Shown: positions 12,001-24,603 of the stretch, in pieces
How the letters are laid out: each line of letters begins with the position of its first letter
Numbering within the stretch: the first letter of the stretch is position 1
DNA from: Macrostomum hystrix
Lineage: Eukaryota > Platyhelminthes > Macrostomidae
Assembly (NCBI GenBank): GCA_950097015.1
Contig: CATNEN010000015.1
Location: 913,501 to 977,500 of the forward strand
Direction: 5' to 3'
DNA: 64,000 nt
Program-made: the position numbers and the translations under genes
Notes under the pieces: model-generated
The model's input: the letters and a program-made list of their open reading frames with translations, nothing else
The model's database searches: none
What the model was told of the DNA's origin: nothing

Positions 12001-15000
12001 GCCGCCTCAGGTTTGACCCGGCCGATGCCAAACAGGATGAGATCAAGGTGAGCATCAGCATCCTCAGGCGCATCTGGCGGCCCGACACCTACTTCTTCAA
12101 CGGCCGCGGTTCGCGACTGCACGAGCTGACCACGCCGAACAAGCTGCTACGGATTCAGGCCGATGGCACCGTGTTCTTCTCCATGCGGTGATCATGCCGA
12201 TTCTTATCGCTATTTACTACTTATGCTTCGAGCTCAGTAGTAGTTGATAGTATAAAGCGCGCATTTTCGCAGGCTCACAGTCAAGGCGGTGTGTTACATG
12301 GACTTCCGAAAATTCCCAGTCGATCGTCAAACCTGCCCGTTGTTTATCGGCAGCTGTGAGTCGGTCTGATCCGCCATTTGATTGTAGAGGTCTAGAAAAA
12401 AATACCTGAAGTTTTTACATTTAAACCTTCCCAGTTGCCTACGACTCCAAGAACCTGATCTACCTGTGGTGGGAGGAGGCCAGGGCAAGTCCGCACCTGC
12501 ACGAGATTCCCGGCACTGTTGTGAACTCCAGCAATAAGAACCTTGGCGCCGAGGTGACCGCAATGGCCCAGTTTCTGTTCCGGCAGGAGAGAGTGGTGTT
12601 CTCGCACCTGGACACCCGCCTTGGAAAAGGTGCTTCCGTATTTCAACTTATAATTTACCTTTGAAACAACCAGCAACGAAAGGTAACTCACGCACCGCAC
12701 AGAGTACCGCAACCTGCTGAGCATGACAATCCCGCTGGAGCGAATGATCGGTTTCTACGTGCTGCAGATCTACCTGCCGTCCTACATGACCGTGGCCATC
12801 TCCTGGGTCAGCTTCTGGATCAATCGGGAGGCCACCCCCGCCAGGGTGACGCTCTGTGAGACCGCTCGCTGTGATTGTCTTGAGTAATCCGTGCAGATAC
12901 GATGAATCCCAAACCTTCTCTGTTCTGGCTCTTTTTTTTGGCTTTTGGTTGCCCTTCAGGTACCTGGATCGTTCGAATACAAGAGAAGTTAGTTTATTCT
13001 CTTTGTTTTTTGGTTGCAGTTACAACGGACCAATAGTAATTATTGAACTTAGGTTCGGTGCTGTCTTCCTGACTTCGGTTTGTCGTTGACGTCGATTAAC
13101 CAATAGTCACTTGTGGAGTGTCCAGCTTTGGTAGGTTCTACCACAAGTCTGGCGCTTATCCCTTGTAGTATAATCAATATAATCCCACGTCTGTGACTAC
13201 GACTTAATCGTTGGTTAGCTCAAGAAAAGCCTTCTAATTAGTAAATAATTAATTAGGATAACTCAAGGAACTCTTACCACAAGTCTTGGACCTGGAGTCC
13301 GATTCACTTCTCTCCGTTTCCTCTTTTCGGCGAGACTCTGAATCTGGGCTCGCTTCGGAGCTCTTGTATTTATAGAGAATCTCTCGGGTTCGATGAGTGC
13401 GTTCAGTGTACAGGTGTCAAACTGGTGTCAAAAATGTTGGGTCAACGCTTGACAACTTGAGAGGATTTTTTATAACTAAACTAGTAGAAGCGCAAAAAGA
13501 TGATTATCGCTTTCTTGACCTTTTGATTGATTTTAGGTAACATGATTGGTTTGATTGTTGGTCGCTATGACATAGAAATGGATTTGATACTATTAATAGT
13601 AGTCACTTGACTTTTGATTGATTCGTTTGTTCTTTTTTGGTGAAGTGAATCACATGCTGTACTCGTATGTTTTTTATTCGCATTTTCTAAAAATACTACT
13701 AAGCGGATGAGTAGAGTAGTTAGCGCATGATTGGTTAAAATAAAAATTACCATAATTCTGCACTCTACACGATTCTTGTCGAAGACCTTTGTGAAAAGGA
13801 CAACTAACAGCTTTGTGTAAACCTCAATGCTGAATCCATTTCGGTTCAGTAATAAAATAATTAACATTATACTCAATCCAATATGATAAACAGGAGTGGC
13901 CGACATAATTACATTATGATATTTGTAAGCAGAGATCTTATGCCTGTCAATATTGGTGGTTTTTGCCACCAGACACTCGACAACAATCGTTTTACATCTC
14001 AACGATGCCGATGTTTTCATTACAATTAATTTAACACTGATCAGGTAGTCAAAGAAAAAACAAAAATTTGGTTATTTAAAATCCCCCCCGCGGCATTTCT
14101 GCTGTTCAGCAATTTAAGTTTCAAGAAAAAATTAACACCAAGAGCTGGAAAATGCGATGGGACTTTTTTAATTTATTGTCATACAGAAGGATTCTGAATG
14201 TGACAGAAATTCGCTCTTTAAATTATTTTATACTTTGAGCTTGCGCTCCCCCGCAGCCATCACCACCCTGCTCACGAGTGTCACCATCACCCTGACGGGC
14301 CGCATGGGCCTGCCGAAGGTCTCCTACGCCACTGCCCTAGACATATTCCTGCTCGTGTGCTTCTTCTTCGTGTTCTCCGCCCTGCTTGAGTACGCGGGCG
14401 TCAACTATTTCACAAAGGCTGGCAACGTGGAGATTCCCAGGAAGAGCACGGCACAGGTGATTTAAGCACGGCGTGAAATGTTCATGAGCATTCAGTCCAC
14501 GGACTGAACAGCTGAGCCCCTTAAACTGATAGCTGATGCTCATGTCTGGCTTAATAGTACTTTCAGGAGGACTGTAGGCACTCATGCGACCCTTCTGCCG
14601 ATTTCGCTGACTCCTGAACACTCGCGGGTGTAATAACTAAGGCCGAGGCTATTTTTAGTGAGCAGACAAAACTCTCAATCTTTACTGCCACGCTGAGCGC
14701 GCGTCCATATATTATATTTGCTAGAACTGGGGTGGCGACACCCACCCCGCTCCGCAACCAATCAAACGACCCAGGTGTACACCTGGGCCTGGCTCACGTG
14801 CGTACGCACACTACAGCGTGCATCTGCCCTGACTTTTTGCATCTTCAGGCGGTGTGTACACTCTTACTGTACCTTTTGGCTTAGGACTTATAGCCGTAAA
14901 TTATACGACAAGCCCCCGAGCCCTTATCACCGCGCCACATCGAGCTCAGGAACCAGCTTGGTGCGAAAGGTAAACGCGATAACCGCTCTGCTACACCTGG

Positions 15001-15463
15001 GGTTAGATATTACGCGTATCTTTTAATTTTATGCTTTTTGTTTACAATTAGCTTTGCTTATCCACAGACCTCAATAGAGCGAGACCATCAGCACGAAGCT
15101 ACTAGTTTGTTGAACACAAACGCTCAGCTGAGCGCAGACCGCTCCACACATCGGCGCCGCTGTCAACCCGCCCGCACCACCAGCCGAGACTTGAACTTAG
15201 ACAGAAACCGAGACGATGGCGTCGGTAGGACGACCGGAGGAGACTCCAGAGAAACCTGCCCGAGCATGTTCCTTCACTGCCTGCGCGGCGACCGGAAGTA
15301 CATGCTGCTGAAGGACAGCCGGCGCAGCTCGGGGCCGAACTCTGAGTCGCAGATCGATCGCGCGTCAAGATTTATCTTCCCAGCCTCATTTCTGGCCGTG
15401 AATGTTGCGTACTGGCTGGCGCTCTTCATGGGAGACGAGTTCCTGGTCGATCAGGAGAGCTGA
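6096..15463 (+). CDS. Cys-loop ligand-gated chloride channel (GABA-A/glycine receptor-like subunit)
   Basis: Nine exons join in frame to about 518 residues: 6096-6139, 10490-10674, 11810-11880, 11958-12187, 12273-12355, 12435-12629, 12703-12855, 14257-14456, 15068-15463. Exon 1 gives a signal peptide ([14 protein letters not shown]). The extracellular domain has LDQIL...[28 protein letters not shown] and the Cys-loop C184-x13-C198 ([15 protein letters not shown]). TM1 is near 286-309, followed by PAR (315-317) of anion-selective channels, then TM2 ([14 protein letters not shown]), TM3 ([20 protein letters not shown]), a loop of about 120 residues and TM4 ([20 protein letters not shown]). There is no second extracellular disulfide of the glycine/GluCl type, which favours a GABA-A-like group. 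Residue 321 before TM2 is Ser where Gly is usual. It should form plasma-membrane pentamers passing chloride. The ligand cannot be told from sequence. Confidence 0.93.
6150..10430. repeat. 22-bp minisatellite, about 194 copies, in receptor intron 1
   Basis: Unit core CACTGCAGCCATAACACCAT plus CC/CA. Variants differ at a few sites (CAGCCG, CAGCCA, CAGTCA, CAATCA; ATCCCA or ATCACA; ACAGCAA). Variant order repeats at larger scale: the block at 7481-7690 recurs at 8559-8768 (offset 1078 = 49 units), and the block starting at 9431 recurs at 9893 (offset 462 = 21 units). The left part is rich in CAGCCG units, the middle in CAATCA, the right in CAGTCA. Confidence 0.97.
10718..10785. repeat. Three-copy 22-bp repeat in receptor intron 2
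   Basis: ACATTGTGATGGGACAGTGA occurs in three tandem units, the last diverged (GGGAAAGC). A young or minimal array. Confidence 0.85.
11600..11748. repeat. G-rich short tandem repeat (TGCCACTACTGGGGG)
   Basis: About eight imperfect 15-19-bp units with runs of four to seven G, alternating TGCCACTA and TGCCTCTA starts, in receptor intron 2 about 60 bp before exon 3. Confidence 0.85.
12856..14256. other. Receptor intron 7, no gene seen
   Basis: AT-rich 1.4-kb intron separating the TM1 and TM2 exons. Frames on both strands show no recognisable domain. The acceptor at 14255-14256 follows a good pyrimidine tract. Confidence 0.6.
14580..15010 (-). mobile_element. tRNA-derived SINE, family B, interrupted copy
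   Basis: Minus-strand copy in receptor intron 8. The segment at 14775-15005 contains the tRNA-like head (boxes resembling GTAGCAGAGCGG and GAGCTCGAT) and body. The 3' part (TTCGCTGACTCCTGA) lies apart at 14597-14625, separated by about 150 bp of other sequence. Three sister copies occur at 16360-16650, 23545-23690 and 63285-63585. Confidence 0.7.
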
Positions 15464-15640
15464 TAGACAGCACATGGCTAACAATATAAGATAATTGTTT
15501 CAGGTGGCAATTATGCAATTCGCACAGCACCTTTTGCACCTTTCGCACATTTACCAAGTTTATGATTCAGTCCGTTAAATATAACTCAGCCCAATTGGAA
15601 AACAGCTTCGCTATTTGAAAAAAAACTCGGTTTCGGTGTT

Positions 15641-16084
15641 ATGGACTGTCTCCTTAATTCTTAGGCACTTTAATGCCCGCCCTGCACTTCGTCTGTCTCT
15701 GCGTTTCTTCAATTATGGACTGTCTCCTTAATTCTTAGGCACTTTAATGCCCGCCCTGCACTTCGTCTGTCTCTGCGTTTCTTCAATTATGGACTGTCTC
15801 CTTAATTCTTAGGCACTTTAATGCCCGCCCTGCACTTCGTCTGTCTCTGCGTTTCTTCAATTATGGACTGTCTCCTTAATTCTTAGGCACTTTAATGCCC
15901 GCCCTGCACTTCGTCTGTCTCTGCGTTTCTTCAATTATGGACTGTCTCCTTAATTCTTAGGCACTTTAATGCCCGCCCTGCACTTCGTCTGTCTCTGCGT
16001 TTCTTCAATTATGGACTGTCTCCTTAATTCTTAGGCACTTTAATGCCCGCCCTGCACTTCGTCTGTCTCTGCGTTTCTTCAATC
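15641..16084. repeat. 74-bp tandem repeat, six near-identical copies
   Basis: Units begin at 15641, 15715, 15789, 15863, 15937 and 16011 (ATGGACTGTCTCCTTAATTC at each start). I see no difference between copies over the shared length, unlike the other arrays here, so the expansion is very recent. It lies about 180 bp after the receptor stop codon, probably in the 3' UTR or flank. Confidence 0.95.
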
Positions 16085-16359
16085 GGGAAAGGCTATATCA
16101 CCTCGGACCGGACCCAAACATGGATGACGTTTACAGTTTCGAGAAGACCCCACAGCTTGTCCCGTTCCTCAGGGCTACCAGACGAGCATCATTCTTCCCT
16201 AGCGAGAAACACGCTGCAGGAAGGACCGGCCACGGACCTCCCTGACTGGCGCCGCACCGTCGGCTGAAATGGAATTTTCAGGGATTAGTGAAATGGGCTC
16301 CTGTTGCCTCCCCACTGAGTCTTCGGACCGCCCTGCAGCTGAATCAAGTCAGTGGGCTG

Positions 16360-16650
16360 TCGGCAATGCCACATCATCATCACTCTGCCCATGTCGCTGA
16401 CTCCTGAGCACACACGCACACAGATTACTGTACGCAGGCGCACGGTCACACAGATGTGTACATCTGCCCTCACTTTCTCTTAGTCAGGGCCTCTTTGCCC
16501 TGAAAGTGTAAAAGCGTAAACTGCACGACAAGCCCCCTAGCCTTCTCTCCGCGGCTGCGTCCCGATTAAATGTGGCCTCTCGGCGGAATCGAGCTCAGGG
16601 ACCTCGGTGTGAGAGGCAAACGCGTTAAACGCTCTGCCACTCAGTCCCTA
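16360..16650 (-). mobile_element. tRNA-derived SINE, family B
   Basis: On the minus strand the head has an A-box-like GTGGCAGAGCG and a B-box-like GAGCTCGATTCC with tRNA-Leu/Ser-like spacing. The body includes GCGGAGAGAAGGCTAG and TGTACACATCTGTGTGA, then GTGTGCTCAGGAGTCAGCGA. Colinear with the copies at 63285-63585 and 14580-15010. Confidence 0.85.
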
Positions 16651-19600
16651 ATCCATTAATTCCCAGTTTTTTAGTTTTTCTTTAATAATTATTTTATTTT
16701 TCTCAATGCAGTAAAGTTTTGCGTCAAGTTTCATGGAACATGGCAGTCTTGCAACCAGTTTTATTGTATTTAAGCGTTATTTGCGAGGAAAAAATTCAGT
16801 ATGTTGTTATTGTTATTAAATTTTAATTTTATCAACTAAGTGATGTGGAGTGTGCTGCGGGAATCGAGTGGGAGTGTGAGCCAGCATAATTTTTCCAATT
16901 TTTAGTAGCCAAATAATCGCGACCCACATAACAGCTGGCCGCAGAACGCAATCATTAATCTTAGGGCCAGACTTGGGGCGGAGGTGAATTAAGTAGCCGC
17001 CGATTCCCCTTGTCTCGGATCTGTCTAGTCCCCTGTAGGAGTGACTGATCGCGGCCATAGCAATACTGTATGGACTAGTTTAGGTCATAATTCCCCTCCA
17101 AACCGCGATCAGATTGTAGGGATCACTCATGCGTCTAGAGTGAGCATTAATTCTTCATGTCCCTTTTTCTTTACTGTAACCCGAGCCGAAGCTCGATTAT
17201 GACCTTTCCCCCTTTAGATACATGTAACGACACTATAGGCAGGTCGGCGCCTGCGCTTCCCATATCCCGGCGGGATCACAATCATTGGCCGACTGCCGGC
17301 AGACGCTCCTAGTGGGGCATCTGGCGATTCTCGCCGCCGCTTCAGTGGGCAATTGGGGTGGCATAATGCCGACCCGATTCCTCGCTGACAGGCTGGCGAG
17401 CATGTGGGTTATTTGATGAATGCGAGGTTGACGGAACTGCAGGACTATTTAAGAAAGCGCGCTGCGCTGCCCCTAGGACAACCTTCCTCCGGACCTTTCC
17501 CGGAACCTCACCTTGGACCGACCTACCTCCCTTTGGACCAACCTTCCTCCCTTACCACCTTTTTCCCTTGTCCGGTCCCGGAACTCGGTCCGTGGACTCT
17601 CCCCCTACTAGATAGGACTTAGCCCCTGAGCCTAAGGCTCCTCAGAACAGCCGCAGGTAAATTACCTGCATAGCCCCTGAGCATTCAAGCCACCTTTTTG
17701 GGTGAGCTCCAATTGAGCCGTGCGCTCCTGCGATTTGGCCCCTTGCCAATCGCACTAGACACCCCCGTCCCTACTTCCTCTTTCAATTGCCCTTTCCCAG
17801 CGAGAACAACGGCCTGCAGCCCGTCAACCAGCATCGCAGATAAGTAACCCGCGCAGCGGACTTTTATTGCTATCCCTAAGGGATCTTTACTTAGCTAGTG
17901 GGTAATAAGGGCAAGGGCAGGGATTTGTTTTTTTTAGCCTAATAAACTATTCGTTACCAATATGCCAAACCTTAATAATTAGGCCAATTTAATAACAACT
18001 TAATTCCTTTTATCATGCTATTCTTTTCTCTTTATTTAATCGTTAGACAGCCCTCAATCATGAGTGGCTAACTCATTAGGGGGTGGGCTCTGGTGATGCC
18101 TAGCTGAAAGCTGCGGCAGGAGGATAACTGTGAGCGCGCATGAAAGTAATAAGGAGCTAGGGATTTGCGAGTAATATGCGGAGTGTAGCATGTGTTTCTC
18201 TGCTAGGGGTGGGGAAATTCCTTGGCGGGTTTTTCCTCTCTTTCTGGCGGATCAAGGAGTGCGTGTCAACCTCCCTTGTCAATTAAGTTTCCCTTCTGTT
18301 CCCCGCTTCTCGCTGCCGCCGCCATGGGAGCGAGGGGTGTGATCTAATAACCATCGCTTGCATAATCACTCAGCCAGTGTTCTGCTTAATCTCTCCTGCC
18401 TCTGATTTCCTCAACTCACACAGATTCGGATTTGCTAGTTATTTAATGTGTAGGCTGCAATCTAATGTAAGGAATGTGCCTGATGTTTCATGAGTAGGAT
18501 TCCGGCTATGGGTTTCTCATTCGAGTTCGGAGTACCACCTTTCTAGACCACTGTAGCGCAGTTTCAGGAATCCCCTGTTGAGGCGTGTCTCGATTCATTC
18601 TGGGGTCTTCGCCCTAGTCTAAAACGGAAGTTACAGAATGCCCTATTTTTCGGCTTGTCTGAGATCTGTGTGACAAACTAGGAGCTGTGAACTCCGGGGA
18701 CCCAAGTTCCCAAATGTCTGCGGTGGCAACGTAGGCGCATTGGGTGGTGGCGCTACCCTAGATCATTTTCCGCTTTGCCAATAGCCTTTCCGCATTTCTA
18801 AGACAAGAGCCTGGGCCGAATCGACCACTGCTACCAAGGTTAGGAGTCAGTTATGAACATGCTACTGATGACAGTAGGCTATCTAGCCCTGTCCTACCTG
18901 CTTGCGGGTAGTCCGATATCTCTTTAGACTTTAGCCGGTTTCGAGCACTGCTTGGGGTAGGCACGGCAGTCACGCCTGTGGCCTATGGGTTGAGTGGGAC
19001 TGGCCAGCCGGAGGCCGAGAGGACCACTCCCTGCATCCACTGTCTCTCCCTTCATCTCTCCCTTCATCCCTCTCCCCGCGATAAATCGCGAGGCTTTGCG
19101 GTGCGACTCCTAGCTCTATCGCCATTCCCACACTCCCTTTCTCTCTTGAGGACAGGTCATCGGATTGCAAAACCCGCACCCACTTCATAAGCATTTTATA
19201 TCAACTACTTTTGCAGTTTATCAGACTACTGCACAGTATCTAGATTTCTGGTGTATTATTTTTTACACCAGTGCTAAAATTATGTTTGTATTTTTGCGAA
19301 ATAACTTTTTGTGTAGTTATTTATAATCACCAACGTTCTAGCATTCATTCTCAATTATTTATATTATGCTGTTTGCATTTTTAATACATGTAATACAATA
19401 AATTTGTATAGTTCTCAAACAAGGTTTATATTTTACCCATAGCATTAAATGACAGAGGCATATAGCGGTAAAAACAGCATGCTTTTTTAACACTAGAACC
19501 TCCTAAAACTTACTTACAAAAAAATGAACGTTAAGTAGAATGGAAAACTCAATATGAATAAATTATCGTAATTTATTGTCTGTGCGAATTACCGCGTGTA

Positions 19601-20073
19601 TTTTATCTTTCATCGCAATTTTATAACTTTTTCAATTGAATTCGTTGCACTGTTCTTACAGTTGCAAATTAAATTTTATTTCGTAATTATGCGTCGTTAC
19701 TTATGTTTTTCTTTTTTGGGAGTTTAATGATACATAAAAACGAATATGACAGCTTTACGGGTTTTTTAGCTAATATAACAAACCTAACGCTTCTCTTAGT
19801 TACTTAAATACGTTTTATACACATTTTTATGCCAAATCACGATAAATCTGTTATTTATTTACTTAAGAGTTCAAAACAATTTTTTTCAATATTGTCTTGC
19901 TGCTAGGAGAAATAGTGCTTGTCGATTCAAAACGAAAGCAAAGAAAACATTAAGGTTAAATTTTAATACTGTAATCGTAATTTTACACGCGACTTGGTAA
20001 ACTTTAGTACCTCTACCTGTCCAACAGTTTCTGAGATATTTATATCCAAAAATCTTTAAAGCTCGCTGAAGAC
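16651..20073. other. Intergenic region between receptor and SAXO genes
   Basis: No supported gene. The sequence at 17050-19190 is GC-richer and includes CTATTTAAGAAAGCG (TATA-like, about 17444) and AATAAA near 17942. That could be the remnant of an LTR, but I found no clear TG...CA ends, target duplication or partner LTR. From 19195 to the SAXO start the DNA is strongly AT-rich and featureless. Confidence 0.4.
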
Positions 20074-23000
20074 ATGTCTGCTAGACCGAATCAATGTATC
20101 TGCCAAATCTGCAACTGTGGGTAAGACAAATACAGTACAAAATTTAATCATCTCATTTCTCTGGTGTTTATTTCATGAAAATTTAAGGTTTTATTTCCAA
20201 AAATATGTAAAACCGGTAAGAAAAATATTAAAGATAATCATGCATTTATGTAAACAGCTACTTATCTGATTTCATGCTTAAAAAGTAAACCACATATTTT
20301 GACTTTATTACATTACTTAAATGTAAATGATGGTATAAAAATCATTAGATTACACACGAAATTAAATTTATTATAAAATAAACAATGTAGTTATAAATAA
20401 CGCTAAGACTCAGAATATTATGTAAGCTTAACTAGATAACTCTACTACATAATAATATATGGTCATTTTTGTTTATATTTATAACTTTCAAAAACAAATG
20501 ATTCAAAAATGCGTACTTATAACTATGACTAAACCTTTAAATTTTTTATTAAACGTGTTGCTGTTTTAAAAAACTGAAGGTTTTCTATGTGATTGTAATC
20601 CATTTCTCTTTGACATCACCAGCCGTCACCGCTGCAAGGTGCACCCGAATCGACCAGTCCGCGACGGCCCGTGCCAGCTGTCTGAGTACGCCAACAAGTT
20701 CATCCCGCACCCGATGGTGCCCGTTGGTAGCTTCAAACCCACCGTGCGGGCGGCAGCCAGCGAGGGCCCCCTGTCCGACAAGACTACCCACCGAGTGGAC
20801 TTCGTGCCGCACCCGCTGGACCGGCCAAAGCCGCACCAGGCTGAGCAGTACCGCCCGCCCTCCGGCCAGTTCGACGGCGTAACCATGTACACCAAAGAGT
20901 ACACACCCAAGCGGGGCGAGCGAGCCGCTGCTGCGAAGCGCGAGGTGAAGCGCGGCGTGGCCGGGGAGTTCCGCGGCGAGCCGACCTACAAGCATGACTA
21001 CCGCCGCTGGGACATGCCCAAGCTGGAGCGCAGCCGCACAAACCCGCAGTGGGAGCCCAGCAAGACTCCATTCGCCGGCTTGCCGACCTACACCACAGAC
21101 TATGTGGCGCATCCCGGCCGGTGAGTCTTTGTCATTGTGCTCGAGTTCCGTGTGTTCAGACGCGGAGAAGTTTACTAAAAATGCAAGTTCTTAGAAACCT
21201 CCACTTAAACAAATTTTCTATGTAAAAGTCCACATAAACTTACACAATGTAATTTAGCATGAAAAAGTCATTCATCGATTTCGTCTTCAGCATGATCGAA
21301 TAGTAAGACGCCAATATAATTTAAAGGTAATACCTAAATCTGACTTTTACACAATCTACAGTAATAATGGATTTTATTTCCTTTGTTTAAAACTTTTTAG
21401 CGATAATTTTAATGTCTCAAATTCCTCCTCGTGTATTCACAGTGTGACTGGTTCAATGTGTCACTTAAAATCACGTGATTACGTCGAATTTGGCCCCGAT
21501 GGGCTTGTAGCCCAGTGATTAGAGCGTCGGACTCATGATTTGAAGGTCAGGGACTCGATTCTCGACTACACTAGAACAATTAGCAAGACACTTAACTCAG
21601 TGTTGCTTTACTTCACCCAGCTGGTAAATGGGTACCAGCATTAGCTGAGAGTGGGTGTGGCGTCCCCCACCCAGTCCATGGACTGAAAATCTGTACGCAG
21701 CCTTCAGATGCGCCGAGCATTAGCTGTGGCTGTGCTGTGGGCACGTCTGGCGATGGCGAAAGCGATGCGTGAATGCCAAAATAATATCTTCACATTCTTG
21801 CAGACCTTCCACCAGCTGCAAGCCAAACGAGGTGGCTCGCATGTCTTCAGAGCCGCTGGAGAGCCAGACCGACTACCGGCAGAGCTACGTGCCGCACCCG
21901 CTGGAGCGCCGGCGCGAGAAGGAGCGCCAAGCCTGGGCCCGGCCCTCCGCGCCTTTCGACGGCCTGAGCACCTTCGCACGCGACTTCACACCGAAATCGG
22001 CCGCGGCTCGGATCTCCATGAAGCCGGACGCCACAGCGTTTGCGTCTAACGCTCCGTTCAAGGACGACACGACCCATCGCGTGGACTTCAAGCCGTGGGA
22101 GCTGCAGCGACACGCCGTGCACAAAGCCGAGCCGTACGTAGCCCCGGAGGGCTGTCTGGACGGCACCACGACCTACGCCAAGGACTATCCGGCCCATCGG
22201 GTTGTCAAGGAGACTTTTTCGAGGCGCGTCGAGCGAGGACTGCCGAGTGGAGAGTTCAACGATTCCACTGACTACAAGTGAGGCCAATATTAGCATTGGC
22301 TCTATGTCCTCTTATTTTATGGAGCTATTGTGCAAATTTTATACCATTGGCTTTTAAAGACGCATAGATAATCGCGAGGCAATTTTCAGAAACTCAGAAA
22401 AATGTTGGATTTTATATTATTTTTTAATTTAGTTTCTTTCCTTTGGCATTGACAGGAGTTCTAGGTAATACAGGAAGTCGTCAATGCTCGTTGACAAAGT
22501 CCATTTTGTGTTGGCAACCGCAGAGCTTGGAAACTGACAGAATGGGTTAGGGTTAGTTCAACGGAATAAATAAGTAGAGCGTCGATGGAAACAGAGAGGC
22601 TTCGCATGCAGGCCTGCAAGAATGCCCTGCCTCATTGTTGACTGAGCTGGCCCCACTAAAATAGAAATGAAAATAGCAAAGTTTCGCCCTGTGTGGCATG
22701 GACACAAACTGGGCAATCAAGGCCTGCCCACCTTCACCCACCTCCTGTCCATTTCTCAGCCCCCGTAGCTTTTCAACTTGCTCTTTTGTCTTCGGCTCTT
22801 CATTTTTTGTCGCTAGCTAGCCCACACTCGAGAATGTCTCACGCCTTCTATACTATTTTAGCTGTTCTAGAAGGGCTTTTGCCTAGGATTTTCTCAATTC
22901 AGGTGTCTGGGTTCTTAATGGATGGGCCACTAGTGGCCGTGTGGTCCGAAAAACAGTCTATTTTGCCTGCTTGAAAGTCTTTTGCTACGAATTTCAGTTA

Positions 23001-24022
23001 GACTACTAACAGTAGCGGAGCAAGCTTATAAATTAAAGCGAAAATTGCTTTCCCAGGGACAACTACAAGAAGTGGGCGCTGGCTGGTCGCGAGCGGGTCG
23101 GACCGAACCAGACTTACCAGCCCAACGCGGCGCCATTCGAGGGCCAGAGCACCACGGCCAGCCACTACGTGCCGCACCCGATGGACGTCAGGCGCAGCTT
23201 CAAGCCGTCGCAGGACGCGGCCAGGACCGAGGGACCATTCGACGGGACCACGCTCTACCGGTGAGTGAAATAGCCGAAACTGTTTTCTTCAAACCGAAAC
23301 TCACAAACTCACATTCGAGCTCAGAAACCTTGGTACAAGAGTCGCAAAGAGAGAGTGAGAAAGTAAAATTATAATTGTAAAACTATTCAATATGCAAAGC
23401 GATTTGTTTCCAGAAAACAAAGCCAATTTCGTTTTAAAAATCAAAACTCTTGATTTCAAAATTATAACAACTTAATTAAATTGTCTAAATCCTTTAATTA
23501 GTAGTTCTGCGAATAAAGTCTTATTTAAAAGCCACATCAAAAAGTTCTGCCCATTCCGCTGAACCCTGAGCGCATAAGCATAAGGTGTATTCGTTTGCCC
23601 CAAAATGTGACCTCGCTACGGAATCGAGCTCAGGGACCTTGGAGTGAGAGGCAAACACGTTAGACAGGTCTGGCAATCGTCCCCCAGACGAAAAGCAATA
23701 CCCAAAGTCAGCAGTTTAAAAAATCCAAGCACCTATCCTGGTATTCGCACAAAAGTTCTCACATAGAAGATTGACCCAATTATAATTTGAAGCACCTGAA
23801 AGCAGTCGTGAAACTTACCCTCCCCCATCGACCTGCAGCATGGAGTACGTGCCGAAGCACGTGGAGCCGTGCCCGGCGGCACTGCTAGACACACAGGCCT
23901 CGCGCTATCGCTACCAGGCCACTGACGACATCGGGCACAAGTTCTACGCGACGAAGAACGGCCAGGCGGAAGCCACTGTCACGGACCTCAGCACAGGCCA
24001 GCTGGTGACAGCTGTCAACTGA
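20074..24022 (+). CDS. SAXO: Stabilizer of axonemal microtubules (SAXO/FAM154 family)
   Basis: Five exons (20074-20120, 20623-21120, 21804-22277, 23057-23260, 23839-24022) join in frame to 468 residues, close to the roughly 470 of vertebrate SAXO1. The short first exon gives MSARPNQCICQICNCG and continues into RHRCKVHPNRP, the family's N-terminal cysteine-rich signature. The rest is built of Mn-type modules: repeated cores such as TTHRVDF, YVPHPL/M, PFDG/PFEG with T-T/S-x-Y/F, and DY/EY-x-PK spaced about 30-35 residues. The family binds and stabilises microtubules in cilia, flagella and centrioles through these modules. All donors are GTGAG/GTAAG type. Which vertebrate paralogue it matches best is not resolved. 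No damage seen. Confidence 0.94.
21491..21705 (+). mobile_element. tRNA-derived SINE, family A, copy 2
   Basis: tRNA-like head with A box (TAGCCCAGTGATTAGAG) and B-box-like GGGACTCGATTC. The body has TTCACCCAGCTG, GTAAATGGGTACCAGC and ATTAGCTGAGAG, ending near CAGTCCATGGACTG. It matches the minus-strand copy at 1163-1390. It lies in SAXO intron 2, same strand as the gene. Confidence 0.85.
23545..23692 (-). mobile_element. SINE family B, short copy
   Basis: In SAXO intron 4, minus strand. It keeps the head (GAGCTCGATTCCGTAGCGAGG, + strand around 23618-23640) and the 3' tail (CGCTCAGGGTTCAGCGGAAT) but lacks most of the body, an internal deletion relative to the copy at 63285. Confidence 0.7.
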
Positions 24023-24603
24023 ACTGGACTAACTGACGGTCTGTTTCAGTTGTCAGGTCGTCCAAGAGGCAGCGAATCGGCAGGATGACATATTTTTTCT
24101 ATTCAAATTGGCGCGCAAATTTTATTGACTGAAATATGTTCGCTGGAGTTTGCTTATCGAGCTCGTTGCTTTTGGATCTAACCTGTCTGCTAGGCTCTCC
24201 CATATTACTAAGCATTCCCTCTTCAGTCAGTCTACCTCTTCTCTCTTCTGCTCTCTCTTATTCTCTCGTTAAGTTTCTATTTTTAACCTTGATATTACGC
24301 AATTCGGCACTGAGACAGTTAAGTGAGTGTCATGTGCTCTCGACGTACGCCATGAGTTGGATATATAGAAGTTTTCTATTTAGTTACCATTTGCTTCTGT
24401 TTAACTGTATTGACGTCAAAATTCAGTTTTTTAATCTAACTTGAACTAATTTGTCTTGCTGGATTCCGAATTTTATTCCACATTTTTACTTTTCATTGAT
24501 TTTTCGTTTCCTGAAGAGGAAAATAATGATTTTTTGATTTTCTATGTGGTGCACTCTGAAATTCGCCCAATCTTTGACTGGAATCTGCAGGACTTTCCTC
24601 GAA
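24023..24603. other. SAXO 3' flank
   Basis: AT-rich, no gene seen. It ends at the left boundary of the segmental duplication at 24604. Confidence 0.5.

Noticed and set aside
12046-12074. A very short intron in receptor exon 4 (GTGAGC to CTCAG)
   Set aside because: It would be about 23 bp, and the in-frame reading [16 protein letters not shown] matches the family, so it is coding.
17050-19190. Solo LTR or LTR retrotransposon
   Set aside because: TATA-like and AATAAA motifs are present, but no clear TG...CA ends, target duplication, second LTR or coding remnant could be found.
21495-21565. tRNA gene on the plus strand
   Set aside because: A and B boxes are present but the cloverleaf 3' half is not, and the sequence continues into a body shared with another copy; it is a SINE head.
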